Positions 12,567-25,200 of a DNA stretch of 64,000 nt are shown here, piece by piece. The notes under the pieces are model-generated. The model did not search any database. It had not been told where the DNA came from and saw only the letters and a program-made list of their open reading frames with translations. Within the stretch, counting starts at the first letter, position 1; every line of letters starts with the position of its first letter. The stretch comes from Gordionus sp. m RMFG-2023 (taxonomy: Eukaryota; Nematomorpha; Gordioida; Chordodea; Parachordodidae), in assembly GCF_954871325.1 (NCBI RefSeq), contig NW_027050885.1, forward strand, positions 744,001 through 808,000. The letters are read 5' to 3'. A program made the position numbers and the translations under genes.

Positions 12567-12829
12567 AAGTTTATAAAGCATATATTTAAGTGTTTTATAT
12601 ATATATATGTGAAACATACGTAAAAATGCTTATCACGCGAAAATATAATAAATCCCTTACAAGGGATTTTAAAAATATAAAAAAACTCAAGAGATATTAA
12701 GGGTTAAATCATTCGGTTAGGGTTAGAGTTAGAGGGTTAAAGTTAGAGTTAGGGTTAGTGTTGGGGTTAGGGTTAGTAATAGAATTAAATATATAGAATA
12801 TAATAAGATTATTTTAAAATTATTTTTCT
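12567..12829 (+). repeat. Chimeric monomer in HOR-B, junction in telomere-like tract
   Basis: The body up to CATTCGGTTAGGG (near 12710-12723) matches the CGGTTAGGG subtype of landmark 8538. The tract then continues TTAGAGTTAGAGGG and TTGGGG, as in the subtype of landmark 9640. The switch is inside the first telomere-like repeats. The HOR-B copy 2 equivalent is at 23291. Confidence 0.8.
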
Positions 12830-13133
12830 AAGTTCATAAAGTATATATTAGTGTTTTTTATATATATATGTGAAACATATGTAAAAATGCTTATCACGTG
12901 AAAATATAATAAAACCCTTCAAGGGATTTTTAAAATTTAAAAAAACTCAAGAGATATTAAGGGTTAAATCATTGAGTTAGGGTTAGAGGGTTAAGGTTAG
13001 GGTTAGTGTTAGGGTTAGTGTTAGGGTTAGTGTTAGGGTTAGTGTTTTAGGGTTAGGGTTAGTGTTAGATTTAGGGTTAGTAATAGTATTAAATATATAG
13101 AATATAATAAGATTATTTTAAAATTATTTTTCT
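12830..13133 (+). repeat. Long chimeric monomer (304 bp), junction in telomere-like tract
   Basis: The tract carries four TTAGGGTTAGTG units, as in the CATATGT subtype. It then continues TTTTAGGGTTAGGGTTAG, typical of the subtype at landmark 8771. The join near 13045 lies inside the telomere-like repeats and makes this the longest ordinary monomer (spacing 310). The HOR-B copy 2 equivalent is at 23554. Confidence 0.8.
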
Positions 13134-15859
13134 AAGTTCATAAAGTATATATTAAAGTGTTTTATATATATATATATATGTGAAACATACGTAAAAATGC
13201 TTATCACGCGAAAATATAATAAATCCCTTACAAGGGATTTTTAAAATATAAAAAAACTCAAGAGATATTAAGGGTTAAATCATTGCGTTAGGGTTAGGGT
13301 TAGATGGTTAAGGTTAGGGTTAGGGTTAGTGTTAGGGTTAGGGTTAGAGTTAGTGTTAGATTTAGGGTTAGTAATAGAATTAAATATATAGAATATAATA
13401 AGATTATTTTAAAATTATTTTTCTAAGTTTATAAAGCATATATTTAAGTGTTTTATATATATATATGTGAAACATACGTAAAAATGCTTATCACGTGAAA
13501 GTATAATAAAACCCATTCAAGTATTTTTAAAAATATAAAAAAACTCAAGGGATATTAAGGCTTAAATCATTGAGTTAGGGTTAGAGTTAGAGGGTTAAAG
13601 TTAGAGTTAGGGTTAGTGTTGGGGTTAGGGTTAGTAATAGAATTAAATATATAGAATATAATAAGATTATTTTAAAATTATTTTTCTAAGTTCATAAAGT
13701 ATATATTAGTGTTTTTTATATATATATGTGAAACATATGTAAAAATGCTTATCACGTGAAAATATAATAAAACCCTTCAAGGGATTTTTAAAATTTAAAA
13801 AAACTCAAGAGATATTAAGGGTTAAATCATTGAGTTAGGGTTAGAGGGTTAAGGTTAGGGTTAGTGTTAGGGTTAGTGTTAGGGTTAGTGTTAGGGTTAG
13901 TGTTAGATATAGGGTTAGTAATAGTATTAAATATATAGAATATAATAAGAATAGTTAAAAATTATTTTTATAAGTTCATAAAGTATATATTAAAGTGTTT
14001 TTTATATATATATCTGAAACATACGTAAAAATGCTTATCACGCGAAAATATAATAAATCCCTTACAAGGGATTTTAAAAATATAAAAAATCTCAAGAGAT
14101 ATTAAGGGTTAAATCATTCGGTTAGGGTTATGGTTAGGGGGTTAGGGTTAGGGTTAGTGTTAGGGTTAAGGTTAGTGTTAGATTTAGGGTTTTTAAAATT
14201 ATTTTTCTAAGTTCATAAAGTATATATTAAAGTGTTTTATATATATATATATGTGAAACATACGTAAAAATGCTTATCACGCGAAAATATAATAAATCCC
14301 ATAGAAAAGATTTTAAAAATATAAAAAAACTCAAGAGATATTAAGGGTAAATCATTGGGTTAGGGTTAGGGTTAGAGGGTTAAGGTTAGGGTTAGGGTTA
14401 AGGTTTGTGTTAGATTTAGGGTTAGTAATAGTATTATATATATATAATATAAATAGAATATTTTAAAATTATTTTTCTAAGTTCATAAAGCATATATTAA
14501 AGTGTTTTATATATATATATGTGAAACGTAAAAATGCTTATCACGTGATAATATAATAAAACCCTTTCAAGGAATTTTAAAAATATAAAAAAACTCAAGG
14601 GATATTAAGGGTTAAATCATTGAGTTAGGGTTAGGGTTAGAGGGTTAAGGTTAGGGTTAGGGTTAGTGTTTTAGGGTTAGGGTTAGTGTTAGATTTAGGG
14701 TTAGTAATAGTATTAAATATATAGAATATAATAAGATTATTTTAAAATTATTTTTCTAAGTTCATAAAGTATATATTAAAGTGTTTTATATATATATATA
14801 TATGTGAAACATACGTAAAAATGCTTATCACGCGAAAATATAATAAATCCCTTACAAGGGATTTTTAAAATATAAAAAAACTCAAGAGATATTAAGGGTT
14901 AAATCATTGCGTTAGGGTTAGGGTTAGATGGTTAAGGTTAGGGTTAGGGTTAGTGTTAGGGTTAGGGTTAGAGTTAGTGTTAGATTTAGGGTTAGTAATA
15001 GAATTAAATATATAGAATATAATAAGATTATTTTAAAATTATTTTTCTAAGTTTATAAAGCATATATTTAAGTGTTTTATATATATATATGTGAAACATA
15101 CGTAAAAATGCTTATCACGCGAAAATATAATAAATCCCTTACAAGGGATTTTAAAAATATAAAAAAACTCAAGAGATATTAAGGGTTAAATCATTCGGTT
15201 AGGGTTATGGTTAGGGGGTTAGGGTTAGGGTTAGTGTTAGGGTTAAGGTTAGTGTTAGATTTAGGGTTTTTAAAATTATTTTTCTAAGTTCATAAAGCAT
15301 ATATTAAAGTGTTTTATATATATATATGTGAAACGTAAAAATGCTTATCACGTGAAAATATAATAAAACCCTTTCAAGGAATTTTAAAAATATAAAAAAA
15401 CTCAAGGGATATTAAGGGTTAAATCATTGAGTTAGGGTTAGGGTTAGAGGGTTAAGGTTAGGGTTAGGGTTAGTGTTTTAGGGTTAGGGTTAGTGTTAGA
15501 TTTAGGGTTAGTAATAGTATTGAATATATAGAATATAATAAGAATAGTTAAAAATTATTTTTATAAGTTCATAAAGTATATATTAAAGTGTTTTTTATAT
15601 ATATATCTGAAACATACGTAAAAATGCTTATCACGCGAAAATATAATAAATCCCTTACAAGGGATTTTAAAAATAACTAAAAACTCAAGAGATATTAAGG
15701 GTTAAATCATTGCGTTAGGGTTAGGGTTAGAGGTTTAAGGTTATGGTTAGGGTTAGTGTTAGAGGTTTAAGGTTATGGTTAGGGTTAGTGTTAGATTTAG
15801 GGTTAGTAATAGTATTAAATATATAGAATATAATAAGATTATTTTAAAATTATTTTTCT

Positions 15860-16158
15860 AAGTTCATAAAGTATATATTAAAGTGTTTTATATATATATA
15901 TATATCTGAAACATACGTAAAAATGCTTATCACGCGAAAATATAATAAATCCCTTACAAGGGATTTTAAAAATAACTAAAAACTCAAGAGATATTAAGGG
16001 TTAAATCATTGCGTTAGGGTTAGGGTTAGAGGTTTAAGGTTATGGTTAGGGTTAGTGTTAGAGGTTTAAGGTTATGGTTAGGGTTAGTGTTAGATTTAGG
16101 GTTAGTAATAGTATTAAATATATAGAATATAATAAGATTATTTTAAAATTATTTTTCT
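15860..16158 (+). repeat. Duplicated 299 bp monomer, junction in (TA)n
   Basis: HOR-B has two successive 299 spacings here, where the parallel 9054-9640 stretch has one. The (TA)n run near 15889-15906 begins as the long form of the GTGAAAC subtype and ends in the CTGAAAC form. This places an exchange inside the dinucleotide run and explains the extra monomer. The copy 2 equivalent has its landmark at 26648. Confidence 0.8.
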
Positions 16159-16878
16159 AAGTTCATAAAGTATATATTAAAGTGTTTTATATATATATAT
16201 ATATGTGAAACATACGTAAAAATGCTTATCACGCGAAAATATAATAAATCCCTTACAAGGGATTTTTAAAATATAAAAAAACTCAAGAGATATTAAGGGT
16301 TAAATCATTGCGTTAGGGTTAGGGTTAGATGGTTAAGGTTAGGGTTAGGGTTAGTGTTAGGGTTAGGGTTAGAGTTAGTGTTAGATTTAGGGTTAGTAAT
16401 AGAATTAAATATATAGAATATAATAAGATTATTTTAAAATTATTTTTCTAAGTTTATAAAGCATATATTTAAGTGTTTTATATATATATATGTGAAACAT
16501 ACGTAAAAATGCTTATCACGTGAAAGTATAATAAAACCCATTCAAGTATTTTTAAAAATATAAAAAAACTCAAGGGATATTAAGGCTTAAATCATTGAGT
16601 TAGGGTTAGAGTTAGAGGGTTAAAGTTAGAGTTAGGGTTAGTGTTGGGGTTAGGGTTAGTAATAGAATTAAATATATAGAATATAATAAGATTATTTTAA
16701 AATTATTTTTCTAAGTTCATAAAGTATATATTAGTGTTTTTTATATATATATGTGAAACATATGTAAAAATGCTTATCACGTGAAAATATAATAAAACCC
16801 TTCAAGGGATTTTTAAAATTTAAAAAAACTCAAGAGATATTAAGGGTTAAATCATTGAGTTAGGGTTAGAGGTTAAGG

Positions 16879-16950
16879 TTAGGGTTAGTGTTAGGGTTAG
16901 TGTTAGGGTTAGTGTTAGGGTTAGTGTTAGGGTTAGTGTTAGGGTTAGTG
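16879..16950 (+). repeat. 12 bp minisatellite TTAGGGTTAGTG, six copies
   Basis: Six perfect units, the largest expansion in the window. The same subtype elsewhere carries two (near 36175), three (near 7808), four (near 1515) or five (31148-31207) units. Unit number accounts for many of the spacing differences between HOR copies: 274, 286, 298 and 309. Confidence 0.95.
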
Positions 16951-19201
16951 TTAGATATAGGGTTAGTAATAGTATTAAATATATAGAATATAATAAGAAT
17001 AGTTAAAAATTATTTTTATAAGTTCATAAAGTATATATTAAAGTGTTTTTTATATATATATCTGAAACATACGTAAAAATGCTTATCACGCGAAAATATA
17101 ATAAATCCCTTACAAGGGATTTTAAAAATATAAAAAAACTCAAGAGATATTAAGGGTTAAATCATTCGGTTAGGGTTATGGTTAGGGGGTTAGGGTTAGG
17201 GTTAGTGTTAGGGTTAAGGTTAGTGTTAGATTTAAGGTTTTTAAAATTATTTTTCTAAGTTCATAAAGTATATATTAAAGTGTTTTATATATATATATAT
17301 GTGAAACATACGTAAAAATGCTTATCACGCGAAAATATAATAAATCCCATAGAAGGGATTTTAAAAATATAAAAAAACTCAAGAGATATTAAGGGTAAAT
17401 CATTGGGTTAGGGTTAGGGTTAGAGGGTTAAGGTTAGGGTTAGGGTTAAGGTTTGTGTTAGATTTAGGGTTAGTAATAGTATTATATATATATAATATAA
17501 ATAGAATATTTTAAAATTATTTTTCTAAGTTCATAAAGCATATATTAAAGTGTTTTATATATATATATGTGAAACGTAAAAATGCTTATCACGTGAAAAT
17601 ATAATAAAACCCTTTCAAAGAATTTTAAAAATATAAAAAAACTCAAGGGATATTAAGGGTAAATCATTGAGTTAGGGTTAGGGTTAGAGGGTTAAGGTTA
17701 GGGTTAGGGTTAGTGTTTTAGGGTTAGGGTTAGTGTTAGATTTAGGGTTAGTAATAGTATTAAATATATAGAATATAATAAGATTATTTTAAAATTATTT
17801 TTCTAAGTTCATAAAGTATATATTAAAGTGTTTTATATATATATATATATGTGAAACATACGTAAAAATGCTTATCACGCGAAAATATAATAAATCCCTT
17901 ACAAGGGATTTTTAAAATATAAAAAAACTCAAGAGATATTAAGGGTTAAATCATTGCGTTAGGGTTAGGGTTAGATGGTTAAGGTTAGGGTTAGGGTTAG
18001 TGTTAGGGTTAGGGTTAGAGTTAGTGTTAGATTTAGGGTTAGTAATAGAATTAAATATATAGAATATAATAAGATTATTTTAAAATTATTTTTCTAAGTT
18101 TATAAAGCATATATTTAAGTGTTTTATATATATATATGTGAAACATACGTAAAAATGCTTATCACGTGAAAGTATAATAAAACCCATTCAAGTATTTTTA
18201 AAAATATAAAAAAACTCAAGGGATATTAAGGCTTAAATCATTGAGTTAGGGTTAGAGTTAGAGGGTTAAAGTTAGAGTTAGGGTTAGTGTTGGGGTTAGG
18301 GTTAGTGTTAGATTTAGGTTTAGTAATAGTATTAAATATATAGAATATAATAAGATTATTTTAAAATTATTTTTCTAAGTTCATAAAGTATATATTAGTT
18401 TTTTTTATATATATATGTGAAACATATGTAAAAATGCTTATCACGTGAAAATATAATAAAACCCTTCAAGGGATTTTTAAAATTTAAAAAAACTCAAGAG
18501 ATATTAATGGTTAAATCATTGGGTTAGGGTTAGAGGGTTAAGGTTAGGGTTAGTGTTAGGGTTAGTGTTAGGGTTAGTGTTAGATATAGGGTTAGTAATA
18601 GTATTAAATATATAGAATATAATAAGATTATTTTAAAATTATTTTTCTAAGTTCATAAAGCATATATTAAAGTGTTTTATATATATATATGTGAAACATA
18701 CGTAAAAATGCTTATCACGTGAAAATATAATAAAACCCATTCAAGGAATTTTAAAAATATAAAAAAACTCAAGGGATATTAAGGCTTAAATCATTGAGTT
18801 AGGGTTAGGGTTAGAGGGTTAAAGTTAGAGTTAGGGTTAGTGTTGGGGTTAGGGTTAGTGTTAGATTTAGGTTTAGTAATAGTATTAAATATATAGAATA
18901 TAATAAGATTATTTTAAAATTATTTTTCTAAGTTCATAAAGTATATATTAGTGTTTTTTATATATATATGTGAAACATATGTAAAAATGCTTATCACGTG
19001 AAAATATAATAAAACCCTTCAAGGGATTTTTAAAATTTAAAAAAACTCAAGAGATATTAAGGGTTAAATCATTGAGTTAGGGTTAGAGGGTTAAGGTTAG
19101 GGTTAGTGTTAGGGTTAGTGTTAGGGTTAGTGTTAGATATAGGGTTAGTAATAGTATTAAATATATAGAATATAATAAGAATAGTTAAAAATTATTTTTA
19201 T

Positions 19202-22200
19202 AAGTTCATAAAGTATATATTAAAGTGTTTTTTATATATATATCTGAAACATACGTAAAAATGCTTATCACGCGAAAATATAATAAATCCCTTACAAGGG
19301 ATTTTAAAAATATAAAAAAACTCAAGAGATATTAAGGGTTAAATCATTCGGTTAGGGTTATGGTTAGGGGGTTAGGGTTAGGGTTAGTGTTAGGGTTAAG
19401 GTTAGTGTTAGATTTAGGGTTTTTAAAATTATTTTTCTAAGTTCATAAAGCATATATTAAAGTGTTTTATATATATATATGTGAAACGTAAAAATGCTTA
19501 TCACGTGAAAATATAATAAAACCCTTTCAAGGAATTTTAAAAATATAAAAAAACTCAAGGGATATTAAGGGTTAAATCATTGAGTTAGGGTTAGGGTTAG
19601 AGGGTTAAGGTTAGGGTTAGGGTTAGTGTTTTAGGGTTAGGGTTAGTGTTAGATTTAGGGTTAGTAATAGTATTGAATATATAGAATATAATAAGAATAG
19701 TTAAAAATTATTTTTATAAGTTCATAAAGTATATATTAAAGTGTTTTTTATATATATATCTGAAACATACGTTAAAATGCTTATCACGCGAAAATATAAT
19801 AAATCCCTTACAAGGGATTTTAAAAATAACTAAAAACTCAAGAGATATTAAGGGTTAAATCATTGCGTTAGGGTTAGGGTTAGAGGTTTAAGGTTATGGT
19901 TAGGGTTAGTGTTAGAGGTTTAAGGTTATGGTTAGGGTTAGTGTTAGATTTAGGGTTAGTAATAGTATTAAATATATAGAATATAATAAGATTATTTTAA
20001 AATTATTTTTCTAAGTTCATAAAGTATATATTAAAGTGTTTTATATATATATATATATGTGAAACATACGTAAAAATGCTTATCACGCGAAAATATAATA
20101 AATCCCTTACAAGGGATTTTTAAAATATAAAAAAACTCAAGAGATATTAAGGGTTAAATCATTGCGTTAGGGTTAGGGTTAGATGGTTAAGGTTAGGGTT
20201 AGGGTTAGTGTTAGGGTTAGGGTTAGAGTTAGTGTTAGATTTAGGGTTAGTAATAGAATTAAATATATAGAATATAATAAGATTATTTTAAAATTATTTT
20301 TCTAAGTTTATAAAGCATATATTTAAGTGTTTTATATATATATATGTGAAACATACGTAAAAATGCTTATCACGTGAAAGTATAATAAAACCCATTCAAG
20401 TATTTTTAAAAATATAAAAAAACTCAAGGGATATTAAGGCTTAAATCATTGAGTTAGGGTTAGAGTTAGAGGGTTAAAGTTAGAGTTAGGGTTAGTGTTG
20501 GGGTTAGGGTTAGTAATAGAATTAAATATATAGAATATAATAAGATTATTTTAAAATTATTTTTCTAAGTTCATAAAGTATATATTAGTGTTTTTTATAT
20601 ATATATGTGAAACATATGTAAAAATGCTTATCACGTGAAAATATAATAAAACCCTTCAAGGGATTTTTAAAATTTAAAAAAACTCAAGAGATATTAAGGG
20701 TTAAATCATTGAGTTAGGGTTAGAGGGTTAAGGTTAGGGTTAGTGTTAGGGTTAGTGTTAGGGTTAGTGTTAGGGTTAGTGTTAGATATAGGGTTAGTAA
20801 TAGTATTAAATATATAGAATATAATAAGAATAGTTAAAAATTATTTTTATAAGTTCATAAAGTATATATTAAAGTGTTTTTTATATATATATCTGAAACA
20901 TACGTAAAAATGCTTATGACGCGAAAATATAATAAATCCCTTACAAGGGATTTTAAAAATATAAAAAAACTCAAGAGATATTAAGGGTTAAATCATTCGG
21001 TTAGGGTTATGGTTAGGGGGTTAGGGTTAGGGTTAGTGTTAGGGTTAAGGTTAGTGTTAGATTTAAGGTTTTTAAAATTATTTTTCTAAGTTCATAAAGT
21101 ATATATTAAAGTGTTTTATATATATATATATGTGAAACATACGTAAAAATGCTTATCACGCGAAAATATAATAAATCCCATAGAAGGGATTTTAAAAATA
21201 TAAAAAAACTCAAGAGATATTAAGGGTAAATCATTGGGTTAGGGTTAGGGTTAGAGGGTTAAGGTTAGGGTTAGGGTTAAGGTTTGTGTTAGATTTAGGG
21301 TTAGTAATAGTATTATATATATATAATATAAATAGAATATTTTAAAATTATTTTTCTAAGTTCATAAAGCATATATTAAAGTGTTTTATATATATATATG
21401 TGAAACGTAAAAATGCTTATCACGTGAAAATATAATAAAACCCTTTCAAGGAATTTTAAAAATATAAAAAAACTCAAGGGATATTAAGGGTAAATCATTG
21501 AGTTAGGGTTAGGGTTAGAGGGTTAAGGTTAGGGTTAGGGTTAGTGTTTTAGGGTTAGGGTTAGTGTTAGATTTAGGGTTAGTAATAGTATTAAATATAT
21601 AGAATATAATAAGATTATTTTAAAATTATTTTTCTAAGTTCATAAAGTATATATTAAAGTGTTTTATATATATATATATATGTGAAACATACGTAAAAAT
21701 GCTTATCACGCGAAAATATAATAAATCCCTTACAAGGGATTTTTAAAATATAAAAAAACTCAAGAGATATTAAGGGTTAAATCATTGCGTTAGGGTTAGG
21801 GTTAGATGGTTAAGGTTAGGGTTAGGGTTAGTGTTAGGGTTAGGGTTAGAGTTAGTGTTAGATTTAGGGTTAGTAATAGAATTAAATATATAGAATATAA
21901 TAAGATTATTTTAAAATTATTTTTCTAAGTTTATAAAGCATATATTTAAGTGTTTTATATATATATATGTGAAACATACGTAAAAATGCTTATCACGTGA
22001 AAGTATAATAAAACCCATTCAAGTATTTTTAAAAATATAAAAAAACTCAAGAGATATTAAGGGTTAAATCATTGAGTTAGGGTTAGAGGGTTAAGGTTAG
22101 GGTTAGTGTTAGGGTTAGTGTTAGGGTTAGTGTTAGGGTTAGTGTTAGATATAGGGTTAGTAATAGTATTAAATATATAGAATATAATAAGAATAGTTAA

Positions 22201-25200
22201 AAATTATTTTTATAAGTTCATAAAGTATATATTAAAGTGTTTTTTATATATATATCTGAAACATACGTAAAAATGCTTATCACGCGAAAATATAATAAAT
22301 CCCTTACAAGGGATTTTAAAAATATAAAAAATCTCAAGAGATATTAAGGGTTAAATCATTCGGTTAGGGTTATGGTTAGGGGGTTAGGGTTAGGGTTAGT
22401 GTTAGGGTTAAGGTTAGTGTTAGATTTAGGGTTTTTAAAATTATTTTTCTAAGTTCATAAAGTATATATTAAAGTGTTTTATATATATATATATGTGAAA
22501 CATACGTAAAAATGCTTATCACGCGAAAATATAATAAATCCCATAGAAAAGATTTTAAAAATATAAAAAAACTCAAGAGATATTAAGGGTAAATCATTGG
22601 GTTAGGGTTAGGGTTAGAGGGTTAAGGTTAGGGTTAGGGTTAAGGTTTGTGTTAGATTTAGGGTTAGTAATAGTATTATATATATATAATATAAATAGAA
22701 TATTTTAAAATTATTTTTCTAAGTTCATAAAGCATATATTAAAGTGTTTTATATATATATATGTGAAACGTAAAAATGCTTATCACGTGATAATATAATA
22801 AAACCCTTTCAAGGAATTTTAAAAATATAAAAAAACTCAAGGGATATTAAGGGTTAAATCATTGAGTTAGGGTTAGGGTTAGAGGGTTAAGGTTAGGGTT
22901 AGGGTTAGTGTTTTAGGGTTAGGGTTAGTGTTAGATTTAGGGTTAGTAATAGTATTAAATATATAGAATATAATAAGATTATTTTAAAATTATTTTTCTA
23001 AGTTCATAAAGTATATATTAAAGTGTTTTATATATATATATATATGTGAAACATACGTAAAAATGCTTATCACGCGAAAATATAATAAATCCCTTACAAG
23101 GGATTTTTAAAATATAAAAAAACTCAAGAGATATTAAGGGTTAAATCATTGCGTTAGGGTTAGGGTTAGATGGTTAAGGTTAGGGTTAGGGTTAGTGTTA
23201 GGGTTAGGGTTAGAGTTAGTGTTAGATTTAGGGTTAGTAATAGAATTAAATATATAGAATATAATAAGATTATTTTAAAATTATTTTTCTAAGTTTATAA
23301 AGCATATATTTAAGTGTTTTATATATATATATGTGAAACATACGTAAAAATGCTTATCACGCGAAAATATAATAAATCCCTTACAAGGGATTTTAAAAAT
23401 ATAAAAAAACTCAAGAGATATTAAGGGTTAAATCATTCGGTTAGGGTTAGAGTTAGAGGGTTAAAGTTAGAGTTAGGGTTAGTGTTGGGGTTAGGGTTAG
23501 TAATAGAATTAAATATATAGAATATAATAAGATTATTTTAAAATTATTTTTCTAAGTTCATAAAGTATATATTAGTGTTTTTTATATATATATGTGAAAC
23601 ATATGTAAAAATGCTTATCACGTGAAAATATAATAAAACCCTTCAAGGGATTTTTAAAATTTAAAAAAACTCAAGAGATATTAAGGGTTAAATCATTGAG
23701 TTAGGGTTAGAGGGTTAAGGTTAGGGTTAGTGTTAGGGTTAGTGTTAGGGTTAGTGTTAGGGTTAGTGTTTTAGGGTTAGGGTTAGTGTTAGATTTTGGG
23801 TTAGTAATAGTATTAAATATATAGAATATAATAAGATTATTTTAAAATTATTTTTCTAAGTTCATAAAGTATATATTAAAGTGTTTTATATATATATATA
23901 TATGTGAAACATACGTAAAAATGCTTATCACGCGAAAATATAATAAATCCCTTACAAGGGATTTTTAAAATATAAAAAAACTCAAGAGATATTAAGGGTT
24001 AAATCATTGCGTTAGGGTTAGGGTTAGATGGTTAAGGTTAGGGTTAGGGTTAGTGTTAGGGTTAGGGTTAGAGTTAGTGTTAGATTTAGGGTTAGTAATA
24101 GAATTAAATATATAGAATATAATAAGATTATTTTAAAATTATTTTTCTAAGTTTATAAAGCATATATTTAAGTGTTTTATATATATATATGTGAAACATA
24201 CGTAAAAATGCTTATCACGTGAAAGTATAATAAAACCCATTCAAGTATTTTTAAAAATATAAAAAAACTCAAGGGATATTAAGGCTTAAATCATTGAGTT
24301 AGGGTTAGAGTTAGAGGGTTAAAGTTAGAGTTAGGGTTAGTGTTGGGGTTAGGGTTAGTAATAGAATTAAATATATAGAATATAATAAGATTATTTTAAA
24401 ATTATTTTTCTAAGTTCATAAAGTATATATTAGTGTTTTTTATATATATATGTGAAACATATGTAAAAATGCTTATCACGTGAAAATATAATAAAACCCT
24501 TCAAGGGATTTTTAAAATTTAAAAAAACTCAAGAGATATTAAGGGTTAAATCATTGAGTTAGGGTTAGAGGGTTAAGGTTAGGGTTAGTGTTAGGGTTAG
24601 TGTTAGGGTTAGTGTTAGGGTTAGTGTTAGATATAGGGTTAGTAATAGTATTAAATATATAGAATATAATAAGAATAGTTAAAAATTATTTTTATAAGTT
24701 CATAAAGTATATATTAAAGTGTTTTTTATATATATATCTGAAACATACGTAAAAATGCTTATCACGCGAAAATATAATAAATCCCTTACAAGGGATTTTA
24801 AAAATATAAAAAATCTCAAGAGATATTAAGGGTTAAATCATTCGGTTAGGGTTATGGTTAGGGGGTTAGGGTTAGGGTTAGTGTTAGGGTTAAGGTTAGT
24901 GTTAGATTTAGGGTTTTTAAAATTATTTTTCTAAGTTCATAAAGTATATATTAAAGTGTTTTATATATATATATATGTGAAACATACGTAAAAATGCTTA
25001 TCACGCGAAAATATAATAAATCCCATAGAAAAGATTTTAAAAATATAAAAAAACTCAAGAGATATTAAGGGTAAATCATTGGGTTAGGGTTAGGGTTAGA
25101 GGGTTAAGGTTAGGGTTAGGGTTAAGGTTTGTGTTAGATTTAGGGTTAGTAATAGTATTATATATATATAATATAAATAGAATATTTTAAAATTATTTTT

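Larger units (their letters stand above)
8478..19201 (+). repeat. HOR-B copy 1 (39 monomers, 10724 bp)
   Basis: Landmark spacings from 8538 are 233-283-299-287-261-286-239-264-286-287-287-239-264-287-287-261-310-287-261-286-239-264-287-287, then from 15109 233-283-299-299-287-261-309-239-264-286-287-279-274-279-274. The next 10.7 kb has the same order with one difference: 309 here against 286. That 23 bp gain is two extra TTAGGGTTAGTG copies minus one G, around 16871-16950. The unit contains several chimeric monomers (11203, 12567, 12830, 15860). Copy 2 has the same chimeras, so they arose before the 10.7 kb duplication. Confidence 0.93.
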
